A DNA stretch of 64,000 nt from Gyrodactylus bullatarudis (taxonomy: Eukaryota > Platyhelminthes > Monogenea > Gyrodactylidea > Gyrodactylidae). The stretch spans positions 236,935 to 300,934 of the forward strand of contig SSNU01000094.1 of the NCBI GenBank assembly GCA_012064415.1, written 5' to 3'. Below the pieces are notes generated by a model, which saw only the letters and a list, made by a program, of their open reading frames with translations, made no database searches and was not told the origin of the DNA. Shown here piece by piece: positions 25,040 through 37,901 of the stretch (its first letter is position 1; every line of letters starts with the position of its first letter). Both the position numbers and the translations under genes were made by a program.

Positions 25040-28000
25040 ATGACGAATCCCAGTCTCGCAACATTAGGCTTCATTCTTTTGTGCATTGTCAAGGCTCAGT
25101 ACTCAAACTATTCCATAAGAGATAATCTATGTCCAAGTGGATATTGGCTAGCCAATGTGCGTAGGAACGAGCATACTGGAGCCCAATCCTTTGAGATTAA
25201 AGATTTGGAAACAAAAGCAGATGTTTGTAGGTATTGTGAGGAAATCAGCTGTTTCATTTTCAAGCATCCAAAACGATCAAAGAAGAAAATTGGTGGTAAG
25301 CTTATTTATTGGAATCAGTCTGGAATAGATTTTCCATAAAAATTTAATTTTTTATTCTAGTTTTTGTTGATCTTTCAATCAAATTACACTTAATGGGATA
25401 AGTTTATTTCAGCATAATTGATTTTATCCTCTTATTTTGATGCTGAAAACCCTCTTTTGACCATCCTACCTCTTTCAAATCAATAAAAATTTTCAGCTCA
25501 AAGTCCAAAAAATGAGAATTTTACGTCAAATCGTAATGTGAAAAGGGACAATATTTCTCTTAAAATTAATTTTTTCCTTCAAATGGTGAAAGTAGGCAAC
25601 ATGATTCCTAAAATTTATTTGAATTTCATTTTCAAGTTTTTGATGAAACTTCATATCAACCATCTTCATGACTTAAATAGCTGCTCCCTTGTCTAATCAT
25701 ATTGATCACACAGTTTTGTGCCTGTTTTTCAGATCGTTCACAATGTAAACTTTACATTGACTTTAGTTTTTGTATTAAACAGAAAACCATCATTCTATAC
25801 CTTTTCAAAGTCCATGTTGGAGAAAGGTAGTTCTATGTGGAAGTAAAATATTTCTTTGTGATGGTTTGAAAATACTTTCTGAATGGACGTAGTAAATTGC
25901 ATTTAAATATAGTTGAGTGAAAAATCTATTTGAAATAGAGCTTAACCAAAGTTGTTATTTATTCACAAAATTGTCACAGTAAAAAGGAATAGAGATAACT
26001 CAATGTGATAGTATAAAAATGCAAAGTTATTTTATTTATTTGAATAATATCTTGATTGAGTGATGACAGCGAACGCGATACTTGATCTCAAAACAAAAAA
26101 TAATCTTTCAATAGGGAAGATTTCGGTATATGGATTTGGAAGACAGTAGAAATTTCAAGAGAAAGTGGACTCATGCGGATAATGATAATCTGAGATAAAT
26201 TATCAGTGATAATGCATCAGTTTATAATCAGGTTGAAAGATTCAACTCTCAAGAGGCTACAATTTTGTGACTCACTCCTTATTCTTTCCAATTGAAAAGG
26301 CTCGGAAAGTTTCTAAATCTGGAGTTAAACCTGTAGAATCTATTGCATTGAAGAGGATTGTCCAGTTCAGACGAGTGTCGAATGGAATTTCGATCACTGA
26401 GCGTTGAATGCAAATCCTTGAAGAAATAGCACTAAAAACTAGAAATTTATTCAATTTGCTAATCATGTTCGGACATTATCCTATTTGTATGCAAAAAAGC
26501 GAACTATTAGAATTTTAAGATAATAAAAAACTTAGCATTTTTATACTATCACATTGAATTATCTCTATTGCCTGTGACAATTTTGTGAATAAATAACAAC
26601 TTTGGCCATATGTACATTTCATAAAGCATCATCAGTGGGAATACTTTAATAAAACACTGTGTTAAACACAGTCTTACATGGAAAAATTCTACTTGATGAT
26701 AGTTTCCACTATCGTAGAGAATTTTTCGGTGATTTCAGATATGTTTTGGAGAATTATGCTTCTCTAAAATATTTTCATTGACAAATCTCTATTTTTTAAC
26801 AACTAAAAATCCATCCAGCTATAAATAAGACTGAATATTTAGACAAGGGAGAAAGTTATCAAATAAAATAGAAAATTTTCAATTCTCCTCCAACTGAAAC
26901 AACAACTATTTGTATTGAAACCAATTTTGTTTTCACTCTTTAAGAGAAAGAAGAACGTCTATGATTCAAAGCTAGCATAAGAACGAATTTATTTTGTAAA
27001 TTATCGATCAAAGCAGCATTTTTTGCTTTTCTTATCATACGAACGCATAATTATAATATATTCAGATTAAAGTCCTTTAACCTTCTCAACAACTGTTATC
27101 TTTGAGATTTAGATTTTCTATCTCAAATGAATTTGAAAAAAAAATCATCTAAAACTTTTATACACGAAAGTTTATCTTCTAAGATCTATTATAATCTGAA
27201 CTTTAACTGTCCTATTTTTACATTTTTCAATTCAGACACAAGCAGAACAAACCAAATAATTGAAAAATTTAATTTTTAGGCGGGCGTGTTCACTCCGTTT
27301 TTCACTTGTTGTTAAATAAAACTTCACAATTCTGAGATCTAAAAATTGACTAGATTAGTGTGGTTGAAAACATTTGAAAAAGAGAAAGTTTTAAAAATAT
27401 AAAAATTATTTTTTCAATAGAAAGCCAATTTTATCAGAATTCTTATTACTTGGAATTAATTAAATATGTCCATTGGAATCTCATAATATTTCTATTTAAA
27501 ATAATTAAAATTTCGTTTCGAATAATCATTTTGATAGGAACTTAAATTGGTTCCAAAAATTAGTGAGTAAGGTTTTTCTTGATAAGCTGAAGAAGAACCT
27601 ACTGATGTTGTCTGGGCAAAACATTTGACAAACTTTTGAGATCACTTCTAAATTCTTCACTGGAATAATATTATCAGTTTGGACTCATTTTTTAACACAA
27701 GATCACAATTGAATATGGTAACATAACTACGTAGATATTTGCAGTAATCATTGTATGAATATTTTGATGTGTATTCTTCTTCGGTTCAGTTGAATGAAAA
27801 ATGAATACTCAATTGGGTTTAATCGATAGAGACATTCGTAAACTTGATTGCTACTCTTTATTTTATTCTACACTTACTTACCATAGTATCAAATAAATCT
27901 CTTGTCATCATCATGTTTAATAAAACCATTGTTTACAAATTGTATTGATTTTTCAGAGACATTTTGTCTCAGATTTGGCGATCAAAATTAACTCTTGATT

Positions 28001-31000
28001 GATTTATCAAGAAGAAAATACACTGAACTTCCTAGAAAAAAAACAAGACGAGTTCAAAGTTGATATGATCGAGATTTTCGTTTTCGAATGAAAATCGATA
28101 AGATTCCATTTTTAATCTAACTTTAGTTATGGAACCCCTTTTTTTCTTACCGATGACGTCATATCATGTAAGCTTTGCCATGTTGGGAGAACCCCGTTCT
28201 TATTTCATTTTAACGTTGAGGTTCACTTATGAATTCAATGGTAATGTGAAAATGGTTGGTGTAAAGATAGGGATCTGCCAACATTATAATTATTCAACAT
28301 CCTTCATTATTAGAATAAGAACGAATTTTATGATATGATGCATAAAATTTAGGCAAGTGAAGCAACTTTTCATTGTGCATCAGATGGAGTTATTTTTATT
28401 TATGTAGAAACAAAAAATATATATTTCGCTTATTAATGGAGCTAGATTAATGGAAAAAGGTTTAGAGGCAAGAGCATAGCGATATTAGCCAAAATAAAAT
28501 TTTTTATAATTTTATTGTGAAGTTCAAGCCTTAATTGGCGCTTCAGAACACACGAGGTTCTAAAAATATTTTTGAAAATTAATGGTCGTACTCATGAGTA
28601 ATCAGGCAGAAATATTTCGATAGATTAATTTTTGGATAATACATTTTCTAGGAAGTTTAATGTATGAAGAATTTATATTAAATGAAAAAGTAGACTTTTC
28701 ACATGTCTACTTTAAAGTAGGTCGACATTTTTTTAAAATTTAGTTTGAAAAATCTAGTTATAATTTTTAAATTATAAAATAATTTTTTCAACCGTTTCAA
28801 CCTGTATATAAGGTATTGATTGAAGAATATCACCTAAGCTGTTTTTCTCACATTAGCTTGGTTTAAAAAAACGTGTTAGATTTTGATGGAAAATTTTTAC
28901 TGGACCTATCTATCGTTCTTCAAGCTTTGATAATAAATAGATCAAGGATTATATTTTGGACCATGTGTTATATAAATCATTCGAATTCTCTTAAAAGAAT
29001 CCATTCAATAAAAATTAGTTAAAGTAGATTTAATTGGAATATAACCAACCTTTCTGATTCTGACTCAGGCTAGAAATCTCTAATATTCATCCAATAATAG
29101 GTTTCACCATACTCAGTTATTGACGAAGAGTTGAGTTAAAATTTGAGAAGCCATCGTGAATTCTTTCATTAAATCCCAAAATTCCTAAACAATGTATCAT
29201 ATATATGATATAAATATATTTACAGTAAAAATATATCTATTGAAACATCTTATTTTTATTGAAACACAGTGAATTTTCACATTTTCACAAAAACTCACTT
29301 TTTTCCTATCTAAATGTATAGAAATCACTTGCTGGATTCTGATGGGTCGAGATAAATAATTCTTAATTAGGGGGTAATTATTCGTGTTTCAATAAAAATA
29401 AGATGTTTCAATAGAAATATTTTTACTGTATTATTCTATGACAATAATTTTTAAAATTACTGTTCCATTTTTGAATCTTAAAATAATCTTTTTTCTACTG
29501 TATAATTATACTTACTATAAAGTATATTGTGCATAATAATGAAAATTCAGGTAAAACTGTGTCTAAAGATCGTAGAATCTAATCTGGTCTAAATTTTCGA
29601 CTAAAAATGTCCAGATTCTTCATCTACCTAATGATATATTTAAAAAATTACTTTCTCTTTACGTTCCTCGTCCGTATTGAAGAAAATCCTCTCATTGATA
29701 CCATTTTCATCTTAAACACAATAAGTTCAACCTTGTTTCTGTGAGATAAAAAATTTGGACTGAATAATCAACTGATTTCTGCTTCTTATTCCCTTTGAGA
29801 TCAGCTGATTCAATTCAGAATTAATCCAGAAATATTAACTCTATGAAATTCTCTATGAAATACATTAAAGAAACTTGATAGACCTAAACCTAATTGATAT
29901 GATGTTGGGAATCTATTTTGGGAATGATTTTTACAGAAATCTCGAATTTTGCATCAAGAATTTTAATTGATTTGAAAGTTGGAGGTTGATCAAAAGTTTT
30001 TCAGGATCAAGATTAGACAGGAAAATCAATTCAACTGAATCTGATCTTATGCATAGTCACATTATCGTTTGGGAGCTGAATTTCGATTTTTTGATCGTTT
30101 TCACTACTTGAAAATCAATGAAATTTCGATAATTCAAAATCTCTCAATAATGGAGTGACTGTCGGTAATTTGACGGTGCTATTCAACTTTTTAATCTAAT
30201 CTTGATCCAGAAAAAACTTTTTTGATCATCCTTCCACATTCAAATCAATAAAAATTTTCAGCTTAAAGTTCGAAAAAATGGAATTTTGGCGCCAAATGGG
30301 AATTTGAAAAATGACCATATTTTTCATAAAAATATTTTTTTTCAGAATTTTTTCTTCAAATGGTAAAAGCGGGCAACACAAAAAATCTTTACCAAATTCG
30401 AATTCTTGTTGAAAAAATCGAGATATCTGTAAAAATCATAGATTCCCAACTTCATATCAACCAACTTTACTTCGTAGGACAATGAATATTCACGAATCAA
30501 TAAATGTGTGATTCAAAACAATATTTCCATTCGTATATTGAATTATAATTTTTATATTCTATTATTAACAATAAAAATTCATTATTAGATGATTTGGAAA
30601 TTGAAGAAGATGCAAGTACTATAGAGCATTTGATGACGTGTAAAATGAATGAAAACCTGCCTCACCCTTCAATCATTGTTACTCATCTCGATTGTGTCCA
30701 GATGGGCTTTGAAGATTTATTTCATCTTCTATTATACCTTCCTGAGCACTCAAAATTCACAGAGCCAGTTGAGTTTATCGACCCGGAATTCTTAGATTGG
30801 ATCGACAGTACAAAAACGAGATTGCTCAGCCTGGAGTTAGGGTTCCCAATGAAGAGGATACCTCAATTATTCATCAATCATTATACTCCATTATTAACTG
30901 TTAGTTTAATCTAAATTTTACTTCTCTCTTATACAAACTTCAAATGAACTTGTAGTGAATTCATGTGAAAATAATTGACTCATCCATTGGTAATTGAAAA

Positions 31001-34000
31001 AAATGGTTTTGTAAGTTTAAATTTCCTTGAATATTTATGCTACTCCTATCAGGATCATATACATTTTGAATTCCATGTTACATCATCTATTAAATATCTG
31101 ATTAAACATGATTTTACTTCAATTGTGGCGTGTAAGATATTCTCAAAAACTCCATCTTCCTTCCTTGTCCGTGGTACCTAGATTAGGATCCGTTTTAAGT
31201 TTACTTTGATGGATATTGGAAATGACAGTTCTTACAGAAGTATTCAGATTAAAATTTTTGTTGATGAGACAGTTAGGTGTGTTTTGATCGGTTTATATGT
31301 TGATAAGAGAGGATAATGTATGCCAAAATATATTTAATATCTGAGGTAAAGAGTGTATGTGCAATGATGTGAATAGTAAACAGGGTAGTGCAGTGCGGTG
31401 CTTGTGGAGGAATGAATGGAATGGAAATAGAATATAATGGAATGGAATAGAATGTTCGATAATTTCTTCCCTGGGTATTTATATATTTGTGGCGTAGTCT
31501 TGGATTTCGTGTTGCAGATTTTATTTTTAAATATTCTTATTCTTTGGGTATTTTTATGTTATATTATTTAAATGTTTATTTGATGATCATTTGGAAAATT
31601 AGGGCAGAAATACAGCAAACTTCGAAATGCACTATTCTTTGTTTTGTCGGCGTGACAGGTGTTCCTCTCACACTTTTACGATATTTTTGAAGACATTGCT
31701 CTGGGCCTTTTAATTACTTTTGTCTTTTTAGAAAACCGTCAATCTGTAACTGCCCACTGTTTCTCTTCCAAATTTAACTCATCGTTCCACATACACAATT
31801 TTTTTAAACTTTTTTAAAAAAAAATCTACTGGAATCCTCATTGATTCATCAAAATTAATTCAGCTAAATTCAATTATTGAACCAATTGCAGATTAGTAAT
31901 CGAGAGATCCAAAAAAATTAATATTTAGGGTTAAATAACTACTACATTTGAATTTGTTTTTCACAGACCAAGCCTTATCTGCTTATATTATCTTAATAGA
32001 ATACCACTCAGATATGTTTTGACGCAAGCCATATGAAGCGACACGAGCCAAAATTCGAAGATATTTCCACTCCAAATAAAAGTGACATTAATCGGTTGTA
32101 TATTTTTCGAAAAGATGGTTTATTACGAGATAGACCTGCTCCTGCCATCAAAGACTTGGATGACTGTCCCAACAATCAGATTGAGGGAAAAGATTGCCAA
32201 ATTGAATTCAATGTGAGTATCCATTTCCTTATAGCACCCATCAGATTGGAGAGATTATTTTTCTCCATACAACTCACGAGGTTATCTTCCTATTATTACA
32301 GAATTTAATAAAGCTATTCTCGATAAATTTCAGAGTTCAAGAAAAAAAAGTTTTATTTGGAACAAATTGGAGGCATTTTATATTTAGACTTGAGATGGTT
32401 TTTCCATTTTTGATTTGAATAAAATTAGAGGGATCAAACGTTATTCTCATAATTAGAGAGAATATTTTACTCTGAAAATTTGGGGTCATTTTTGGAATTG
32501 CAGCCCTATTTTTTGTCATAATCCGAATAATCTCTAACCATTAATCAAGTAAGCCAATATAAAGTTTTGTTCTTAGAAATAACTTGTTACCAACTCAAAT
32601 TTTTGTCAGGAAGTAGTAAAGACAATTATTGACTTTAATAAGGTACCAGGATATTTTCTTGCTTTTCACGTTTATTGTTAATGAAAATTTTTAAAAATTT
32701 TCCTTTTCACATACTCTTAGAATTTACGTACAGCTCTAAAGGGAATAACCAAGGATTTGTTAACCGATCGTCTCTTGATAAATGATACAATATTTCGAGC
32801 TTATAACTACAAGATGAACTCGTCTGATTCTTACAATTACAGATTGGCTAGCATGTTACTGTTACTGCTTGTCTTGGTGAGTTCTTGGACAAAATTTAAT
32901 CTTTTTTCTGTTAAGTGTCAAAGCATTTTTCATGAAATCTTAGATTACAAGTGTAATATTCTTTTGTTTCTTTGGACAACATTTATTTATTTGAGAAAAT
33001 AAAATTCCTTCTTGTTCCCCCCTTAAGGTTTTCACTTTCGGATCAATATTGATCTTTTGCATTAATAACCGGGACAAGTACCAATTGTGTCGTGGCAGAA
33101 AGAAGAAACTAGAGTCAGAATTTATAAATGATCCTATTGAAGAGATGAATCGTAGAATGAAAAATGACGAAAACATTATGTATTCACAACAGTACAATCT
33201 ATATCAACAAAGGCCTGATATGCAGGTAAATCTCAAGATAAAAATAATTATTTTTAGAATAGACAAGCATAAGACTCATTAGAGACTAGCGTAGCTTGAT
33301 GTTGAATAAATAAGCTCAGAGTAAGTAATAGTTAGGATGAATAAATCTCACATAAGCAAAGATAACGGGGTTTGGACTAAATGGTTCAGTGCTTGATCTT
33401 TGGATGTGTAAGACTTAATGTTAGTTTCATTCTGAGTTAGTCATTTGATGTTTGATTCGAGCTACTGTAAGATAAATATTTATGTGCTACAGACTGTAGC
33501 CTACAGTGATTCTGGAAACTTGTGTGAATCCCTAGTAGGCTAGCAATTCTGTAAGTTCACTCTGCAGACTCACTAAATGTTGCCCAGGGATTCTTTAGAA
33601 TTTCTAAAGTTTCTAGATTCCCTGTAACTAGTTAATGGATAATAGCGAGTTTACAGAATTCCCGGGTTATGGAATCTGCAGACTCACATAAGTTTCCAGA
33701 AGCCTTGTAGCATTGATAAAAGTAGGTTTGAACTTTTCTTCAATTTTACCATAGTTATTCCTGTTGGCTCTGATCTAAATGAAAATTCAAAATTGAATAC
33801 CACTTAGTACCTCTGGAAAAAATCAAATCTAGAACTAATGATATCACGTTTCGGATTTCATCATGTATCAAAGAATTTTTGATTAACCAGTAATGTTGGT
33901 CAATGGAACTTAGTTATTTTTTACTGTTTTATTAAAATAAAAAAATTATAATTAAAATTTTACGATAATATTGTTAAATTTGTTATAGTGATTTTTTTTC

Positions 34001-35025
34001 TGGTGTCAAATTTAATATCCTTCTCGGCCTCTAAATACAGAAGAAACGAGCGAATACGTATAAGTTATTGCGCGTTTCATCTTTTTCGAGGTATGGAATA
34101 GTATTCAGATATATAAGCTATCCAAATCTTTAGTCAGTATTTGGTTTTTATGGAATATATACTGACGAAAAGCACATCTACCTATAAAAGGTGCAAGATT
34201 TTTGTTAATCGTTATGCATTCGTTTGCATTGTAAAAAGACTATGATCTTGAGTCCATCTTCCCCATTAGATTTTCGTTCTTCAAAATGTTCTCTTCTTCA
34301 AAATTCTGAATTTTCTTTCCAATCGTAATATACATGTTGGTATACTCCAATATTTCCTTCAGCAAAACATCTTGAAAAATGAAAGTAAATACTGTGGATT
34401 CATCAAAGATCCTTGAAGTTGCCAATTTCATCGGACCTGGGCGAGATCTCATGAAATTTCCAGATACAATAAAATTTTTGCTCTTTGATGTGTAGTTTTC
34501 AGGCTCATCTTCTAATTTTCAACTTTTTCAAAGATTTGAGGCGATTGAATAGTCCGAATTAATATTAGTCAAAAAGTACGAATTTGGCCAAGGAAACTCA
34601 TTATTATTTTCAGAACTATCAAAATATTTATAAACCTAATTGACATGAAGATGAGATTTTACATTTTTAACAAAAAACTCAATATTTTTTTCCGGAAAGT
34701 TATTTTAAGATTACAGAATAAAAAAATTTAGATTGCCCTGATAAAAATAGTTTGGTTTCATGCAATATTTCGAATACATGTCGTATTTTTCTTCTGGCGT
34801 GAGATCTTTCATAAAATTTAAGACCTTGTGTGTCCAATCAAAATATTAAACCAATCAGATTTCTTCTCAATTTTAAAGAGCTTATAGTAATTATCTGATC
34901 AAAGTCCTTCTAAATACAAAAAAATTAACACCTGATCCTAAATAAATTTTTCTTTTCAGTTCGAAGGCATGATGGCTGGAAATCCAAGAATGATGATGCA
35001 AGGCCAATATAGTATGCAACGTTAG
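25040..35025 (+). CDS. Unrecognised type I membrane protein (six exons)
   Basis: Exons: 25040-25295, 30589-30899, 32012-32212, 32721-32876, 33028-33225, 34960-35025. Phases fit at every junction (1, 0, 0, 0, 0), giving 395 residues. The chosen ATG gives a clean signal peptide (MTNPSLATLGFILLCIVKA). The ectodomain of about 275 residues has nine cysteines, including a VCRYCEEISC cluster, and at least four N-glycosylation sequons. A single membrane segment spans about 298-320 (LASMLLLLLVL then VFTFGSILIFCI). The roughly 75-residue cytoplasmic tail starts basic (CRGRKKK), then turns Met/Gln/Tyr-rich and ends QYSMQR. I do not recognise a family. Sarcoglycan-like topology was considered, but its motifs were not found. 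Intron 1 is 5.3 kb and could hide a small in-phase exon. AATAAA is at 35073-35078. Confidence 0.6.
25946..26605. repeat. MITE with about 80-bp terminal inverted repeats
   Basis: The left arm starts CCAAAGTTGTTATTTATTCA at 25946 and continues through GATAGTATAAAAATGC. The right arm is its complement and ends CAACTTTGG at 26605. About 80 bases match with few differences, including the words ATTGTCACAG and TCAATGTGATAG. The 490-base interior has no transposase frame. No target duplication could be defined by eye. Confidence 0.75.
29221..29430. repeat. Short MITE with about 47-bp inverted repeats
   Basis: The left end is TACAGTAAAAATATATCTAT, then TGAAACATCTTATTTTTATT. The right end is the complement, ending TTTTTACTGTA. 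One or two mismatches are seen over about 47 bases, in an element of only 210 bases. The ends suggest TA target sites, as in Tc1/mariner-derived elements; this is an inference. Confidence 0.65.
29890..30466. repeat. Foldback-family MITE copy
   Basis: The left end is CTAATTGATATGATGTTGGG, then AATCTA. The right end is AATCATAGATTCCCAACTTC followed by ATATCAACC, the inverse. The inside has the family words TCAATAAAAATTTTCAGC, TGGCGCCAAAT and GAAAAATGACCATATTTT. It lies just upstream of exon 2 of the membrane protein gene. Confidence 0.6.
31408..31454 (+). repeat. GGAAT-like pentamer tract
   Basis: About nine imperfect copies of GGAAT / GAATA occur in a row within intron 2 of the membrane protein gene. 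It is a short degenerate tandem repeat with no coding meaning. Confidence 0.5.
33226..34959 (+). other. Last intron of the type I membrane protein gene
   Basis: 1.7 kb. It holds a small inverted-repeat element at 33501-33712 and one end of a foldback-family copy near 34632-34690 (AACCTAATTGACATGAAGAT). No exon was seen. Confidence 0.5.
33501..33712. repeat. Small inverted-repeat element
   Basis: The left end (CTACAGTGATTCTGGAAACT, then TGTGTGA) is repeated inverted at the right as TCACATAAGTTTCCAGAAGC followed by CTTGTAG. The inside also has mirrored CTGCAGACTCAC words. It is about 212 bases, non-coding, and probably a MITE of a separate family. Confidence 0.5.
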
Positions 35026-35878
35026 AAACACCTATTTAATTCGTATTTTTGTCCTGTGATTCATGATCAACCAATAAAATTATGCTTAAGCCCGCCATGT
35101 TGTATTTTTTTCTCTTGAAAATACAGAACAGTTGAACCACTCTTCTTTGTCTACAATAAGTGTATAGTATTTTCACGAATTCAATAGACATATACGGTGT
35201 ATTATCAAATGTCAAATAGTTTTTTTCACAAAATGTATTGGTGTGTTTGAGATTTTCAGTTATTATTCATGCTACAGTATAACCTTTGAATCAGTATATT
35301 TATAAATAAACTAGTTTTAAGCCAGTACGAAATCAGTGTATCCTTCGAATAAATTCTTTCTCAAATGTTTTTCTGAATTTACTCTCTAGATACAATTTAT
35401 ATCTTATATTCTATTCTCTCTAATTTTTAAATTATGTTTTTAATCCATAAAAAAATGAAATCCTTATTTATCAAAATTTTGAATGAGCAGTCTTGATATT
35501 AGAATATTTTAGAATCTATTTAGAAAGTAAAAAAAGGATGCCGAAAATGGGAGGAATAAGCGCTTTATTTCAGGCATACTCATCAGCCTCTTACATGCCA
35601 AATATATTGTAAAATACAAAGAAAAATATAAGTTAATCTGATTGGCTCTCTCGTTGTGTTGGGTACATCTAAAAATTTTTTATCACATTGTCAATCGGGT
35701 AGGGTTTGTGATGATTGATATTTCCCACCCTAGGGTGGGGTACATTCTGATTACATATATGATATATGACTATGTACATTTTCTTATTAAGATACATTAA
35801 CAGAGTTGTAACATTGAGAAATAATATAGGTATGATATTGTATGTTCTATGATAGAGGCGATAAAGTTTCAATTTAAC
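35026..35878. other. Spacer 3' of the membrane protein gene
   Basis: The 3' UTR has AATAAA at 35073-35078, followed by AT-rich sequence up to the hAT target site. A short imperfect palindrome (CCCACCCTAGGGTGGG) lies at 35726-35741. No gene was found. Confidence 0.45.
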
Positions 35879-35886
35879 ATAATTAT

Positions 35887-37815
35887 CAGGGCAACACATA
35901 ATATGTCATTAAATTTCTAAAATATTCCCTATAAATATTCCTTAGAATTCGTAAAATATTCTTTTAAACATTCCTTTAAAAATAAAAAAGCACTCGATTA
36001 AGTACACGTAAATTATTTATTTTTGTACGGAAATACACAATAAAACTTGATATTCTCGTCATTGAAGTTTCTTTCTTTTTTCAAAACTGATTTGACAAAT
36101 GAGAAGCTTCTTTCAACTTCGGCAGTTGTGGGCTGAAATTTCTCTAAAGCTGCACTCTGAACAGGATTTAAACAGTCAATTTTCGATTGGATTAATTGAG
36201 TTATTTGGCTCTCGGCTAATCTTTTGAGAATATAATCCGTACTGGATCATTCACAAAATTCAGACTCATGAAAATATTGTAATATTCCAGGATGGTTGAT
36301 TGACGACGTTGGATATTTTCTAACAAAGGGATCATCTGTAAATAGTTGGCAGATATCTCTTTTAAATGCTGGATGACATTAGGATTTGATAACTAGCTTT
36401 GGCAGTTTCGAGTATTTTACCAGTGCCCTCGATACTTGACACGATTCTTTTGATTTCTACGAAATTATGACAATAATATTTTACTGCTTGCAACCAACTT
36501 CCCCACCGTGTAACAACTGTTTTTGGAGGTGTCCCTATTTGACCAAATAAGTCTCTTCTCTGTTTATTCTTGACAACAAGTTGTTTCACTGATGCAATGA
36601 GCAGATCACAGTCGTCATAGAAATTTTTGACTTTTAAACAGCAATTATGCAACAAGTGTGCCAAGCATGTAATATGAACAATATTAGGGTACAAAATTCT
36701 TAGTGTTCTGAAGAAAACATCTGATGTGAAATAAGAAGCAGCGTCAGTAAGTATTAAAAGGAAATTATTTCGAGCTATTTCAAATGAATGAACGAAATCA
36801 TTTATAATCCGGCAAGTTTCACTTGAGTCTAAAGTCTTTGAAATAACTATTGTTTCAGCAAGGAAGCATTGATCCGGCTTTTCAATAATGCCAACCATAA
36901 TATTCACTATTTTCTTGCTCTGTATTTCTGATTCGTCAATCATGAGGAAAACTTCTTTATTCAAAATATAGTCTTTGATTTTTTTAATTTCTTCCTCGTG
37001 AACTTGTCGGACATTTCTTCGGCATGTTTCTTCAGATGGAAGAGTTTGACCAATATTTGTGAAAAGTTCCTGAATTCTTTTATTACGTAGCTTGTGCAAG
37101 GGAATATCAGCTGAGAGTAAGGCTTCAGTTAATTTATAAACAAATGGCCCAGAAAATCCTTGAATAGTTTGCTGATTGGAGGATTCTGACGTTCTATGTT
37201 GGTGACTTGATGTAGCCTGATGCTGTTGGACTTGAGACTTCTTATCACAGCTTACAGGTTTACGACATATTAAGCAGTATAATCCATTTTTATGCACAAT
37301 AAACTCTTTAGGAAATTTGCTTACGTAAATAGAAGCGTTTACGTGGAGAGAAGAAGATAAACGTGGCATGAAAAATGCAATAGAAAACTGATTGGATTGC
37401 TCATTGCTTATATCTATTACCTATTTGTTTTTCATTCGTTCTGATTGGTACAAAAATTAGACTGGGATGGTCTAAGTTTCTTTCTCAAGGATTGTAAACA
37501 ATTGATAATTAAATTCAAAAAAGGGCCTAATTCACAAAAAAAATTATAAAGACATTCATTTTCGTCCAAGATGATGAGGCTTAATCAAAGGATGAGTGAG
37601 ATAAAATTTTTAATAAACAATTGGGGAAAATATTCCTTTATTTTCAAAAATATTCCCTTTTTTATGCTTTTTACATAAAGGCATATAATATGTAAAATAT
37701 GCATTTATAACTTTCGAATTTGAGATTATTTTTAAAATATGAATATAGAAAATCATTTATAAGGTGAAATTAAACAACATATTGAAGCATAAAAAATATG
37801 CTTTGTGTTGCCCTG
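35887..37815 (-). mobile_element. hAT-superfamily DNA transposon, nearly full-length
   Basis: A 1929-base element with terminal inverted repeats CAGGGCAACACA at 35887-35898 and TGTGTTGCCCTG at 37804-37815. It is flanked by a perfect 8-bp target duplication, ATAATTAT, at 35879-35886 and 37816-37823. An 8-bp duplication and CAGGG-type ends are diagnostic of hAT. The transposase is on the minus strand and broken by frameshifts. Clean ends and an intact duplication suggest fairly recent arrival. Confidence 0.93.
36013..37369 (-). pseudogene. Broken hAT transposase with CGGBP1-like zinc-finger N-terminus
   Basis: The start ATG is at 37369. The first 335 codons are open. They begin with a BED/CGGBP1-like finger (YCLICRKPV ... 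QVQQHQATSSHQHR), then a DUF659-like catalytic core (FLMIDESEIQSKKIVNIMVG; LTDAASYFTSDVF; HITCLAHLLHNC; KTVVTRWGSW). The frame then shifts near 36395 into NPNVIQHLKEISANYLQMIP, and again near 36235 into LKRLAESQITQLIQ. The end keeps the hAT dimerisation motif TAEVERSFSFVKSVLKKERN and stops at 36013. Two small frameshifts are all that breaks it, so the copy cannot make the full enzyme as read. Confidence 0.88.
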
Positions 37816-37901
37816 ATAATTATATAACTTTAAAAGAAAGTTTGACAGACAAGGTTAATAAACGTAATAGGTAGATTTTTGATATCTTTTGGGAATAATG
37901 A

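Larger units (their letters stand above)
25296..30588 (+). other. Intron 1 of the type I membrane protein gene
   Basis: 5.3 kb with no convincing exon. It contains foldback-family sequence at about 25450-25680, a 660-base MITE at 25946-26605, a 210-base MITE at 29221-29430 and a complete foldback element at 29890-30466. The stretch 26610-29200 is AT-rich and shows nothing recognisable. Confidence 0.5.

Noticed and set aside
33028..33225. Sarcoglycan-like membrane protein
   Set aside because: Topology fits but none of the family's ectodomain motifs or its CCRREG juxtamembrane sequence is visible.
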